Shown here: positions 47,359 through 59,424 of the stretch, in pieces | Numbering within the stretch: position 1 is the stretch's first letter | How the letters are laid out: each line of letters opens with the position of its first letter | DNA from: Pyxicephalus adspersus | Lineage: Eukaryota > Chordata > Amphibia > Anura > Pyxicephalidae | NCBI RefSeq assembly: GCF_032062135.1 | Contig: NC_092859.1 | Location: forward strand, 31,125,698-31,189,697 | DNA length: 64,000 bases | Direction: 5' to 3' | The notes under the pieces: generated by a model | The model's database searches: none | What the model was told of the DNA's origin: nothing | The model's input: the letters and a program-made list of their open reading frames with translations, nothing else | Program-made: the position numbers and the translations under genes

Positions 47359-50300
47359 GATTATGTTTCCACCTTTTTTTTTGATATTTGCTATATCTTA
47401 GTGTTGCTGATCTCCTGTATATACTAAGGAGGAAACTTTTTTTTTTAACTTTTTTAAACTTTATCATATTTTTTTTATTGTAGTTGGAAGAGCTAAAAAT
47501 GTTGACGACTGCAGTACACATCCGATTCTAATGCAGACTACAAGTGGACTTTTCAATATGTTACAAAGGTATTATCTGCTGTTACTATAAATCTTCCCTA
47601 GGAAATGCTATGCAGACATTGCAGTGGTGTATGCAGCGAGAGTTTCCAAGAAGGCTGCAGGAGATTAGCAGCTCTAGGATAGAACCAAGAATAAAAAAAA
47701 AATTAAAAATTAAAAACTGTATTTTTATTTAAAAAATGACAATTAAGACACCCAGTGGTTTAGCAAACTAAACATCATTCAATAAGAGTACACATCTAGT
47801 CAGTCTTACCAGAAATACAGGTTTTGTTTTTCCATTTAACGGTCTGTGTCCCTAAAAGGGCACAAAAGTGACTTGCTCTGCGATTCATAAAAACCCTGGG
47901 CATGGTACTACAGCACAAATGACTACAATGCAATTTATATATTCCTCACGATTGAGGGTCAAAAGATCCAGAAAGTGAGCAGAGCCCATTCTCTGGTTTT
48001 CTCTTATATAAAGTCAATTTGGGGATGAAAACGACGTTTAATGAATAGCTAACCAGAACTGTACATTGTGGACTTCCAGCCCAGGCTGTGGTTCAGTTTG
48101 AAAGTCATTTGGTGGCCTCATAAAGAATAGAGTGAACAGCCGGCCACATCACACACATACCAGACATAATCTGGCAAGAGCAAAAGAATTGAATTTTCAG
48201 TATGGCCAAAGCAGAGACTGTAATTTAACAATGTGTTGCATGTTTTGTGTTGATGGTTCTGAAAATGTTATGGTTTCTCGATGAAAATAACAGGTGCTTC
48301 TTACCTGATGGTATACCTACTTTAAATGTTTCTTGAAACGAGACTTTTTTTTTTTTTAACAGAGCATACTCAAAAATTAAAACTAAAGTAAACAAAAAAG
48401 TGTAATTTGCAAACCCAAAACACAAGAGTTAACATATGTGCTGTGGTTCTTCTCCAAAGAAGAAGGACCCAAAATCTCTACAGCAGTCATGGGGGGGGGA
48501 GAAACTACTAACAGGAAAGAGGTACGCAGGCCCACCTAGCTGAAACCAGGTCCTTAAAAGACTGAGCTAAGTACTGTAACTGAGCCAATCTCTGGAACAC
48601 CAATGCCTTTTTGAGGAAAATTGCCCTAAGCTGGCCATAGAAGGCATAATCTTCTATAAATATACAAGAGTAGCATGAAAGAGTTTCCATATTATAAATT
48701 TGGAGTGATCAACCCTATAGCCATTTTTGGCACCCCTTTGATACACAAGTACCTTAGGCTCTCTCTTTGGCTTCTTTGCCCCTTACCAACCGACTCCTAA
48801 AATTCCTTCTACCTGAGGAATACTCCCTTGTGGTGGCTGATACCATTTTCACCATTGACACCCTTATTGTGCCATTTCAGTACTTGCCTGCATAAAAGCT
48901 GAGTACAGTAAGTTACTTCTTCTTAACACTGATTAAAATGGATACTGCCACTTGGTCCTGCTGTAAAAAGCGAATAGTATTGTTGGAGGAAGGCTTCCAG
49001 ACTTAGTTGGGTTCACTTTATAAAAGAGTATTCCAGCAAGACCAAGAAATGAAGAAAAAAACACTTTGATAACATTAGAAAATGTTTATGTGGTAATTGA
49101 ATTTGAAAAATTTGATTGTATGTATGCTTTTTTTTTTTTAAAAAAAAAAAAGTCATTGGAATTCTAGCATCCCTGTATCAAATCCTTTAAATGTGCATAG
49201 CACCCTCTAGTGGCTGAAGTGCATATTCTAGTCTCTAGGGAAGCAGGGGATGCCAGCATTTTTTATGAGAAAATATAACATATTTATATAACATAGTCTT
49301 AGTTTTTAATTTTTGAACTGAAGGTATACTGCTAGTTACTTATTATTTACGGATTAATAGTTAACTTTGAATTAGCAACAAATTTATGTTGGAAAATGAA
49401 TTAACTGAGGCACACAGCAAAGATGTTTACATTTACATCAACTAGGAAGCATTTATTGCTCCTAAGGACACCCCTGCTTTGGAGCCATTTACTGCCATTT
49501 AGCCTGTTGGTTATCAGCAGTGCAATGCATGAAGACTAATGGTCTGTAGGGTTGGGGAGCAACAAGAAACAACAACAGGTTTGGCATAGGTGGCAAAAGA
49601 AGAAACCATAAAGCTTTAACCCCAAAACAGACCTCACAAGCTAGAAGTGGAAATTCAGTTCAGCTGGTTGACACCATATATAAAAAAAACCTGGCCAGTG
49701 ATTAAGATTTCGCCACGAGTCCCAAAAAGAACTTAGGTTCCAGACATATTTAGAGCCTTACCAATTACTATAAAATATACAAAAAAATGTTTTGATTGAA
49801 ACAGCTCCTTTAAAACCATTGTAAAATAACTTTTCACATGTTTAGGACAAGTCCAGGATACAGCTCTCAAATGTGCAAAGCATGAGTTAACGAGCAGTGA
49901 GTGCTGCAGATGTCTAAGTTGAATGATCCATCCTACATTTTTTTTTTTACAGTGTGGTGACAGAAATGATATATATTAGGCCTCTGTACACCTCTGATGT
50001 GGCCAACCATAGTGATGTAGAGCATGCAGATGTGGTGACCAGACCACCCAAAAGGGGAGGCCAGACTAACCTCTGTGTGGGCATCACACAGTTACAAAAT
50101 ATCTATATGTTGTATCACACATATATTATAGTGCATTACAGTGTAAGTCATTATAATTAAATGAGCAACAAACTAGAAAGTTCCCCACAATAGTCTCAGA
50201 AGGCGGATGTTCCGTCTAGTTACTGCTTCCACCCAGAACTTTTACAGAATGTGGAAAGTAGACAATCAGACTAATTTAAGAAAGTGAGTGTCACAAGGCT

Positions 50301-50528
50301 ACATCCATAGATGATAAAGACTTACTGCTTCCTAAATTAACATTTCTGTTCTGTAAAGGAGCTAGTATAGGGCATGAAGCAATAGCTTCTTACAGCGCTG
50401 CTGTGGCAAGATAAGTATACAAACATTCTCAACTCCAGAGAACCGGAGAACATACACATAGGGAATCCAGCTGCAGGACAATGTGGAAGAGAAATACCAC
50501 TGCAAGTTTGTCTTTGGATCCAAAGATG

Positions 50529-50620
50529 CACTATATGGTCGAAAAACAACTGACTATCACATCTACCTATATTGCCAACCACGTTGGACAGCCCTTCAAA
50601 TAATTCCCATTAAGGCACCC
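50529..50620. mobile_element. Terminal fragment of the lineage-4 Tc1-like element
   Basis: 'cactatatggtcgaaaaaca' then 'ctgactatcacatctaccta' and 'gttggacagccc' match the terminal repeat of the element type whose interior survives at 44215-44630. Confidence 0.55.
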
Positions 50621-51251
50621 TCAATACTTTAGCATGCAAAGAATTTTTTGAAAATCAGGCACCTTTGACCTAGTTTCAACATTTTGGTGAAGACCTTTTC
50701 TGTTACCAAATTAATGTGCACAAAGTCAGTTTTATAAAGACAAAATTTGATAAGTTTGGTGTTGAGGAACCAGAGCAGGCTGCAAAAAAAAAACAAAAAC
50801 CAAAAAAAACTAAAAACATAAACTTGAGCCTGCAGACTTGAACAGACACTTTAAAATCTTGTGGAAAGTCTTCCCAGGACACTGGAGACTGTAAAAACCA
50901 GAATGGTAGTGGGAGGCTACTTTATATTAATGTTTAGGGTCAATGTCTGAAGTATCAATGGAACTTGCAGATTAATGAGGTCCAGAAAAGTACATTATTA
51001 GGCACCTTTAAGACTTGAGATAAACCTTGCTACCACTCAACTGAGTGGAAGCAGTTGGGAACCACTGTGTGGAAGTGTTTGCACATGGTTGAATTTCCAT
51101 TCCTTGACACAATATGTTACTTTTTGTCCTCTGTTGTCACAAATGTGTTGACCTATGGTACAGTTTGTTGTTCCTGGGCCCACAGCACCAGTTTGCTATG
51201 TGCCTGGGAGCAAATAACATGCGGAGTACATTTTGTGTGGATGTTTGTATA

Positions 51252-52484
51252 CAGCAGCTAGATCAAAAAGGCAGAGCTTGATGTGCATTGTAATGAGTGA
51301 AATAAGTATTTGATCCACTATCAACCAGTCTGGAGACTGGCTAGGCCACTTCATGTGCTTCTTCTTGAACCACTCCTTTGTTGCCTTGGCTGTGTGTTTT
51401 GGGTCATTGTCATGGTGGAATACCCATCCATGACCCATTTTCAATGCCCTGGCTGAGGGAAGGAGGTGCTTACCCAATATTTAATGGTACATTAATCCAT
51501 TGTCCCTTCGATGCTGTGAAGTTGTCCTGTCCCCTTAGCAGAAAAACACCACTAAAGCATAATGTGTCCACCTCCATGTTTGATGGTGGGGATGGTGTTC
51601 TTGGGGTCAGAGGCAGCATTTCCTCCTCTTCCAAACACAGCGAGTTGAGTTGATGCCATAGAGCTCAATTTTGGTCTCATCTGACCACAACACTTTCACC
51701 CAGTTCTCCTCTGGATCATTCAGATGTTCATAGACAAACTGCAGACCAGCCTGTACATGTGCTGTCTTGAGCAGGGGGACCTTGCGGCCTCTGCAAGATT
51801 TCAGGCCTTCACAGCACAGTGTGTTACCAATTGTTTTCTTGGTGACTGTGGTCCCAGCTGCCCTAAGATCATTAACAAGTTCCCCCCGTGTAGTTCTGGG
51901 CTGCTTAGTCACCTTTCTCATGACCGTTGCAACTCCACGAGGGATCTTGCATGGAGCCCCAGACCGAGGGAGATTGACAGTTATTTTGTGTTTCGTCCAT
52001 TTGCGAATTATCGCGCCAACTGTTGTCACCTTCTCACCAAGCTGCTTGGCGATAGTCTTGTCACCCAGTTCAGCCTTGTGTAGGTCTACAATCTTGTCCC
52101 TGACATCCTTAGACAGCTCTTTGGTCTTGGCCATGGTGGCTAGTTTGGAATATGATTGATTGATTGCTTATGTGGACAGGTGTCTTTTATACAGGTACTG
52201 TAACAAGCTTGGATTAGGAGCACTCGCTTACAGAGGGTCTACAGTGAAGACAACTGGGAGCCTGAAATCTTGCTGGTTGATAGGGGATCAAATACTTATT
52301 TCACTTATTACAATGCACATCAAGCTTTGACTTTTGAGCACTGGGTTTTTGAGGGTTTTAATGTTGTTATTCTGTCTCTCACAGCTACAATAAACCTACC
52401 ATTACAATTATAGACTGGTCATTTCTTTGTCAGGTGGCAACTGTACAAAATCAGCTGGGGATCAAATACTTCTTTCCACCGCTG
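51252..52484 (-). mobile_element. Tc1 transposon, lineage 1, nearly complete but deleted
   Basis: The right side (5' of the transposase) keeps both direct-repeat motifs: inner 'gggatcaaatacttatttca' (52284-52303) and outer 'gggatcaaatacttctttcc' running to CCACCGCTG at 52484. A TA follows. The left side keeps the inner motif (51297-51316) and, after a deletion, apparently only the outermost CAGC next to a TA (51250-51251). This is the long inverted-repeat/direct-repeat layout of vertebrate Tc1 elements. The insertion sits in the atxn10 intron, with the transposase on the same strand as atxn10. Confidence 0.88.
51330..52134 (-). pseudogene. Tc1 transposase, inactivated
   Basis: The start is MAKTKELS at 52134. 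Residues 1-115 form the bipartite paired-like DNA-binding domain, with a LPRSGAP motif near 55-61 where a GRPR-type linker is expected. Catalytic D1 is D152 in [11 protein letters not shown]. The frame breaks after residue 169 (51607 region) and resumes at 51477 with the second catalytic D in [11 protein letters not shown] (D at 51411-51409). After WPSQSPD (about 51330) the sequence jumps directly into the terminal repeat, so the C-terminal part with the third catalytic residue is absent. Family members are about 340 residues; about 90 are missing. It cannot be active. Confidence 0.93.
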
Positions 52485-52564
52485 TATATTAAATGTAGCC
52501 TTATTTTCATGAAACTATCATTTTCCTTCGTTTTATTCATACATTTTCTTTTTTTTACAGAAAT

Positions 52565-53290
52565 ATGAGTTCTTCAAGAAGAAGTTGTTTAAATAACCCT
52601 AATGTATTTTGCTACATTTGTGGTAAATATTCTCAGCTAAAACAGGGAAAAAACATTACAGGCTCCCCATATGGTATGCAAGACTGTCTACGTCAGAGTA
52701 AAAATAGAAAACTGTTTTTTAAAATTTGGTGTACCTATGGTATGACGGTAGCCCAAAAACCATCATAATGATTGTTATTTTTGTGCTGTAAATGTAAAGG
52801 GTTTGGGGGAGTACCTGATTTGGAATCAGCGAGACAACCTGTGCCGCATGCTGATGTTCCCATACCAGTGTTCAGTACACTCCCTGATATTCCTGTATCC
52901 GACATGGAGGATATACAGGTTTTGGAGTGTAATCCAGAAATTAGCAGTGAAAGTGAATATGAAGAAGATGGAGACTTCTTGTACTGTTGTATCCCTGGAC
53001 TACTAACCCATATGGCAGTACCAGAATACCGAGCAGAAGATTGGCAGCTTTTCATAGACAGTTCCACTCGAAGTTTGAAATCTGTTTTACTGCATAATGG
53101 CAACTGCTATGCAACAATTCCAATTGGTCACTCAACAAAACTTAAAGAAGAACATCCAAATTTCAAAATGGTCCTACAAAAGCTTGCTATCATGAACACC
53201 AATGGTCCATATGTGTTGATTTAAAAATGATGAACTTCCCACTTGGACAGAAATGTGGATATACAAAGTACCCATGTTTCATCTGAATCA
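52565..53290 (+). pseudogene. Relic of an uncharacterised, probably transposon-encoded protein
   Basis: Successive frames carry blocks of one large protein family that I recall as multi-copy 'uncharacterized protein' genes in many animals: SSSRRSCLNNPNVFCYICGK (52568-52627), APHMVCK (about 52661), FGVPMV*R*PKNHHNDCYFC (about 52726-52783; two codons now stops), VPDLESARQPVPHADVPIPV (about 52814-52873), then an acidic stretch, EYRAEDWQLFIDSSTRSLK and VLLHNGNCYATIPIGHSTKL (to about 53145), and finally DLKMMNFPLGQKCGYTKYPC (about 53217-53277). Paired C-x2-C motifs suggest zinc binding. At least two internal deletions and three frameshifts separate the blocks. The start follows a splice-acceptor-like 'ttcttttttttacag'. 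Function unknown. Confidence 0.82.
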
Positions 53291-54378
53291 TACAAGGAAA
53301 TAATACAAACAGTATTTTTTCAATGACTTCTTTGTGATTATTTCCGTAAATATACTGAATAAAGAATGAATTGACATTAAGTATTCTAAAATTTTATTTT
53401 GTATACCTAGGCATATCTAGTTTAATTTTGCTTAATTTTCATGTTTCATTAGTTTTCTATGAGGTTATTATTGAGGTCATTAGTTCAACATTGTTTGTTG
53501 ACCAGTGTAAGACATCAAGATAACTAAATTGCTGTGATATCCTATATATGAAACTTACTGAAAGGATAGCAGAAGTTATCCTTTAACACAGCATATAACA
53601 GAATCACAACACAAAATCAAAACAGGGTTTTGTAGGGATTCCCATGTTTAAAAATATTATATTGAAAAGATTTTTTTTCCCCTTTTTCTTCATAACAAGC
53701 TGTTCTTGCTTTGCTGTGCAACCTCAGAGCCAAGACAGACACCAGAAGCAAAATAAATAAAACTGGGTCCTCATATTGTCTTTCCTGGCATGGCAGGAAA
53801 ACAAAATGCCATTGTTGTAAAAAGCAGAACAACTGGATTCGGGTTTTCTTTATCCAGAGGTTTTCCTAGGCCACAATTATATGGGCAGTTCCCAGATAGA
53901 AGTATGCTAGAACTACCTCGCATGGCGTTTGCTGGGGTTTCATGGGAAGGAAAAAAAAAAGTGGAAGAGAGCATCAGCAAATATGTGTATTCATCATTTA
54001 TGTTGTTGTCCAGTATGTAAACATCAGGACTCAGTCATTACCTCCATGTTGGCTGTTTTTAATAAACAACTCCACTCAAAAGCATTTAAATTTGAGCCAA
54101 CCTTTGCAGTTTTAAAAGCAGTTAGGATCTCATCCAACACTGCTCAAAAACTTTACATTTATCAGAATAAAAATGTTCCTTCAGCTGCTAGGAACCCTGC
54201 CTGAAATCTTCAGTGTAGGCACTGTTGCATCTTGAATAAGACAACAGGGAGTACAAAGCTTAATATTATGAATGATAACCAATATTATTAATCTTACCCA
54301 ATTAATCAACCCACAAATGACTAACCTATAAAGACTTCCCTAAAACCTTACCTTAACTGTTGTAAAAGAAAAGGATAC

Positions 54379-54442
54379 AAGGATTATTATCATCTATACT
54401 GCAGTTATCCAGAATGAGTGGAATACCGTCCATCTGATATAT
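54379..54442 (-). CDS. atxn10: Ataxin-10, penultimate exon
   Basis: 64-nt exon between a good acceptor ('ccttttattttacag', AG at 54444-54443) and a GT donor (gtatcc, 54378-54373). It encodes 21 residues including QMDGIPLILDNCSIDDNNP, a signature block of the ataxin-10 C-terminal domain, plus the first base of a split F codon. Joined to the exon at 42013-42194 it reads NNPFLNQWAVYAIRN without a break, which fixes both splice sites. The exon starts in phase 0. The larger open frame around it is intron sequence. Earlier exons should lie beyond 64000. Confidence 0.93.
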
Positions 54443-56239
54443 CTGTAAAATAAAAGGATAAGAGTGTAACGCTGTCCAGGTATAATTTTTATTTGTTAAA
54501 ACAATAAGAATTGAAAGCCAACATATTTCGGGGTCATACACAATTTCCCCTTCATCAGGGCCTACATTTATGTGCAGGAGGAATCTGAAACAGTGGCTAA
54601 TCCTCAGAATTAATTCCAATCTAATACTTGTTTACATCCTTTGTTAACATTTCAGTCCCACTGATCTTCTCTGACCAGTTTGCAGCCATTTATTATCAAT
54701 AAATACAGCAGTGATGGTTACACTTCTATGGATCTCCATGGCAGAATTTCCATGAATTATTTTAAAAGCTGCAGATTTTGAATTGCTTTGAATTATTTTA
54801 AAAGCTGCAGACTGAAAATTGGTTATGAAATAAAATGAATTATATGAGATAGTAGACTTTGAAATATAGTAAAATCTACTTTATTAAACATACAGTTTAC
54901 AGCATTGCTTGTTTTTAACTTTTTCCGAATAATGAAATCAATTGGAATGACACAGTACACCCATATATAGAAGGGAATCATCGCGCATGATACATCAATG
55001 AACTATTTTTGGTTTTGCTGAACACCTAGCAATCTTTAACTCCACCCCTTGCACAATGACATATCATAGAGCTGCTTGAATCACATTTACCTTTCTAAGC
55101 CTTGAAAGTGACTTTCAAGTGCTGTCCAAATACCTGGATAAAAGCCTGCCACCCTACCAAAAATGTGAAGTGTTGGGGGGTGGAGGATCGTATAAAGAAA
55201 GGTACCTCCAGCCTGTGCTTGCTAGCCAACAATCCCAGCCTTGTAGAAGGTGCTTGAAGTGTTACACATCTTTTCAATTAGCTGGGAGTTTGTGCACACC
55301 AATTATGGCACTATTCGCCTTTTAAGACTGCTCAACAAATTAGCAAAGGAACACTCCCTGGATTATAATATCCACATTGGTTCATCCTAAGGTCAGGGTA
55401 AGGATAAGGTGCTTTTTTAGGAATTATTCTTGGAAGTAAAGTGCACCTATTCCTAAAACCTAGAGCTATGTCAAAATGCAGGGCTAAATAACAAAAATAA
55501 AATCTGTAAACATTACAGAATATGTCCACACATTTAATTTCTTTAAATTTGCTGCAACTACAGAAATTACCCTTGCATACCCCACCCACAGAGTTGCATA
55601 CAAAAAGTGCTTTTGGGAGCTGTAGTTCTTGGGGCGTGTTGAGGGACCAAATTCTCAGCAAGTGCAACTGTAAAAGTTTTACAAGCCTGGTAATGAGCTG
55701 CAAAAAAAAAAAAACTCTTGCTACAACAACAAGTTTATTAATAATAATAATAATAATAACAAAAAAAATTTACATTGTCACAAGAGGAACTGGAAGTATT
55801 GGATGTAAATGTGGGTAAGGCCTGGACATGAACATAATGCTCCAGCCAGTTTTCAGTAGATGGAATGAAGTTGGTGAGCTTTCAACATTCCTTACATTGA
55901 GAATAGGATTTCAATGGGGCAGAGGGCTGGATTTTTTTAAGTCCAGCAAAGAAAAGAAAAAATGTTTTCCCATTACCCGACAGTCTGTTGGCATGTCATC
56001 AGGGCATTAGTCAGATGCCCAGATCTTGCCAGGTCACTCTCTAGTGGAACTGTAGACAAATTTCAAAAAAACTTGCACAAATAGTCATCAAGTCCTCCAC
56101 GAGATAGGCAGTACAAGCAGCACTAATCCTTTCATTTCCTCCCAGTTCGCCATAAAATAAACAGAACTTAGTGGCCAAGAAATTCTAAATTTTTGGAGCC
56201 AGCATGACCCGTCCAAGTAATGTCACAGTCACTTTAAAT

Positions 56240-56650
56240 CATGCCTGCGCCAAAATCATAGCAGCTTTGCTGACTGCTGTAGACAGCCCAGTTAGCGAGC
56301 CTCTCCTGAGAGCCTAAAGGGCAGGTGCCGCCAAGGAAAATATGCTTCTGATAATAAAAAGCAAATATTATTTTTATTACTCGTGCAGCTTAGAAGATTA
56401 CATTAGGTGGCTTAAGCACATTCATTCCTTCAGCCAAAAGCACATCGCTGCACAGACATGCTTTCCAAAAGGTAGCGGCCATTAGGCTCTGCATTGTCAA
56501 TCTCCAGTGCAAACATAATGGAAAGAATCTCACCCGCTCTCCTCTGATGTGTTGCGTATTGCAGATGAGAAGGTGAAATTAGGAATGAAGTTAATATTTG
56601 GAAGTCCATAAAGCAGCTTCTACTTCACCTTGAAATGTCTCTAACGAAAC
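56240..56650. other. Candidate conserved non-coding element in atxn10 intron
   Basis: Non-repetitive, with CpGs kept and no open frame of note. It carries 'gataataaaaagcaaatatt' followed by 'tattactcgtgcagcttag'. It looks like single-copy regulatory DNA; conservation unverified. Confidence 0.33.
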
Positions 56651-59230
56651 AGGTGTGCTTTAAGAGGTACCTGTGCTTTTTAAAACACAGTATTTTTGAA
56701 ATGTGCAGGAAAGAGACATGTGGGTGTGATTTTGAACCCCATGTACAAGACTGGACTTTTGTAACAATAACAGGAACCTCTGAGGTCCTAAAGACTGTCT
56801 AAGATGAAATGGCTATTTTGGGATCCTTGCAAGTAACTGCTCTAACAGTTATCATGTCAGTTCAGATAAAATGTTTTCCATTTCATGAGTTCCATTTCAG
56901 AGCAAGTGACCAGTTTCAAGATAACCCTCCCACCCACACCATGCTTTTCTACCAATCTGTTAGTGCATACGAGTCATGGGTCCATGTGAGAGTTACACGA
57001 GGTTAAACACCTACTTCCCTCTCTCACGTGACAGTTTTTGGGCCTGGTGTGCATTGCATCTTGATTAAAAAAAAAAATCTAACTAATAGTATAAACTCTT
57101 CTGGAAGGGATATACACTGTATCCCTTCCTGATGACTTTACCTGCACAAAAACAGCAAAATCCTTACCACTGCTTATAGTACATTCATTCTTCCTAGCCA
57201 CCCCACTCCATCACACAGTACATCATCCCCATCACACCCATCTAAGTATAAGACACCCCCTATGCATTACAACTTGCAAGCAAACTTCTGTTTGGCCAAC
57301 TTACCTCCTGCTCACAGTGCAATGCTCCCTACCCCTTCACACAAAACATCCCTCTCCTGTCCACTTCATCCCATACAGTCGGTCCCAGTGTTCTCCTCAG
57401 GCCCCTTTTTGCCGGCACCACCAAGCACTTTTAGGTGACCACAAGGCTATTTTTGGGTGGTTACTGAAGAGTTGGGTCAGAATACAGGGGCTGCCACCTA
57501 CAAGTACTTACCAACACGCTTGAAAAAGTTTCTAGTTTGAACTTTGAAGTCCCCTTCCTGAACATTATAGTACATTACCCCTAACCCCCTTCCTGATCAA
57601 AGTATATCCATTTCTGGACTCCTTATCCGTCGTAGGACACCTCCTTGTTCACAATAAACTCCTCTCCTTACATTGCATACCTCCCATGCTACCTCTCCAT
57701 CACCCCAGCTACCTCACAGTTCATTTTTCACAGTCAACCTAATTTCGTTTCTGTCCTTACCATCTTCACACTGAACTCTGACAATACGTTCCACACCACA
57801 ACTGTCACCTATACAATGGATTCCTGCACTCTTTTCCACAAACATACTCATTCAGAAGGGGCACACTTTTGCTAATCTTTTACTAAAAGACTATTTGGGA
57901 TGCAAAACAAGGAAGGAATCTCACCACATGAAACACAGACAGTTTCTTTTTCAGACACGGCCCAAAAATGCTATTCAAAAGGTAAAAACCAACTTCCTAA
58001 AAGTGTATCGTACTAAATCTTCCACTGATTTGTAGAGATTAAAATCTGTGTGATGTGCTAGGGATTCATTTTTCTTCATTCCCTCTTGTGATTTATACGG
58101 TAAGCCAAGACATAATTTGTCTCCAAAAGGATGTTTAATGATGTGTGCAAGCCATGGCACCCCATGTAGTGCTCCCCTGGGGCCCCCAGCAACAAGGCGA
58201 GCACCTACATGACTCCTCACAATTCAGAGAATGCCCTAAAGACAAGCAGACATACTATTTTATCCAGGTAACGTTCAATTACTGCCAGCTCCACTTTACG
58301 TGCTTGGCAGCATGTGAATCAACAAATGTGCAAAACAGACAAAAGTAAAAGAGAAAGAATTCCGTCTCAGGAAGGTATTCTGCATACTGCATGTTCACTA
58401 TACGAGATGTGAAGCAAACTATTTTTACAATAAAACTGCAGGTAGCTAGAATAATAATAAAAAAAACTCCAGGTTTGATATATAAAACATGTAAGAACTT
58501 TTAAGCACTCTTAGGTGAAAATTGATAATATCTTTTCTTCTGTAGACATTAGGACAAGGTATGCCAGTGTGTTTGTTAAAACTTTTAAACACTGCAACCC
58601 TGCCTTTTCTTTAGATGAGAAGTATTTTGCACATATCTCATTATAGATGAAACTCCCAATGCAGTAAACTGAAGCAAGTCAGAAATGCGTCTTATTGCAT
58701 ACAATAGACATTACATGTAAATTGTCTGCACAGGGGAAAGGGGGGTCGATTACACAGATATAACAAGTCTGGAAAACTACTACATAAAAATAGTTGTCTG
58801 GATTATAAATTTGAGTTTATCATCTTTATGAAGAATCCTAGAACTCTGCAAAATGAAATGAAAAGGTCTGGTTGACACAGGCTTAAGCTTATACACGTTT
58901 CATGTTTACAACAATGTTCTTACAAAGCACTTGCTAAGAATAAGTTCAGATGGATGCTTGTCAGCCACTCAGTTACCACTTCCAAGAGCTCACTTTCAAG
59001 CCCTAGGTGTCTGGGAGAATTCACTACTAGTGGATCTGACAAGCATTTACATGTTTTTGTTGTATGCTTTTCATTGCAGTTGCATTTTTCTGCTTTTGTC
59101 TTGCACCGATTGTAATGCATAATAGCATATCTGCTTCCCTGCAGTTGTCCTTCAAACCACTGAAAAACAGATTTTCACCTCTTCCAACCACTTAAAAAAG
59201 AGTTTAAAATGGTCCTATTAAAGTCTAAGG

Positions 59231-59424
59231 CAGGGGTGACCACACATTTTGGCTTGGGAGCTACTTTTAAAATGACCAAGTCAAAATGATCTACCAACAA
59301 TAAAACTTGGACCTATTAACTCCTCTGGCGGTAGAGTTTATTTTGAAAGGCAGGGCTCCGCAATCTACTCGCGTTGCCTTTGCGATCTACTGGTAGTTTG
59401 CGATCCACCTGTTGGGCACCCCTG
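59231..59424. mobile_element. Short hAT-type MITE with 8-bp target duplication
   Basis: Ends CAGGGGTGACCA and TGTTGGGCACCCCTG are inverted repeats of the hAT/Charlie type. Flanking octamers GTCTAAGG (59223-59230) and GTCTAAAG (59425-59432) match at 7 of 8 bases. 194 bp, non-coding, with 'gatctac' blocks repeated in the right half. Confidence 0.88.

Larger units (their letters stand above)
42195..54378 (-). other. atxn10: atxn10 terminal intron (about 12.2 kb)
   Basis: It is bounded by a GT donor (gtatcc, 54378-54373) and an AG acceptor (42196-42195). It contains a family-A MITE (42692), Tc1-like relics at 44215, 45956 and 50529, a family-B MITE (45665), a nearly complete dead Tc1 element (51252) and an uncharacterised transposon-protein relic (52565). 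Stretches 42900-44200, 47360-50500, 50630-51250 and 53300-54370 show no gene or element that I can name, apart from poly-A or poly-T runs. Confidence 0.85.

Noticed and set aside
51724..52159. Plus-strand frames of 119 and 130 codons
   Set aside because: Antisense shadows of the Tc1 transposase.
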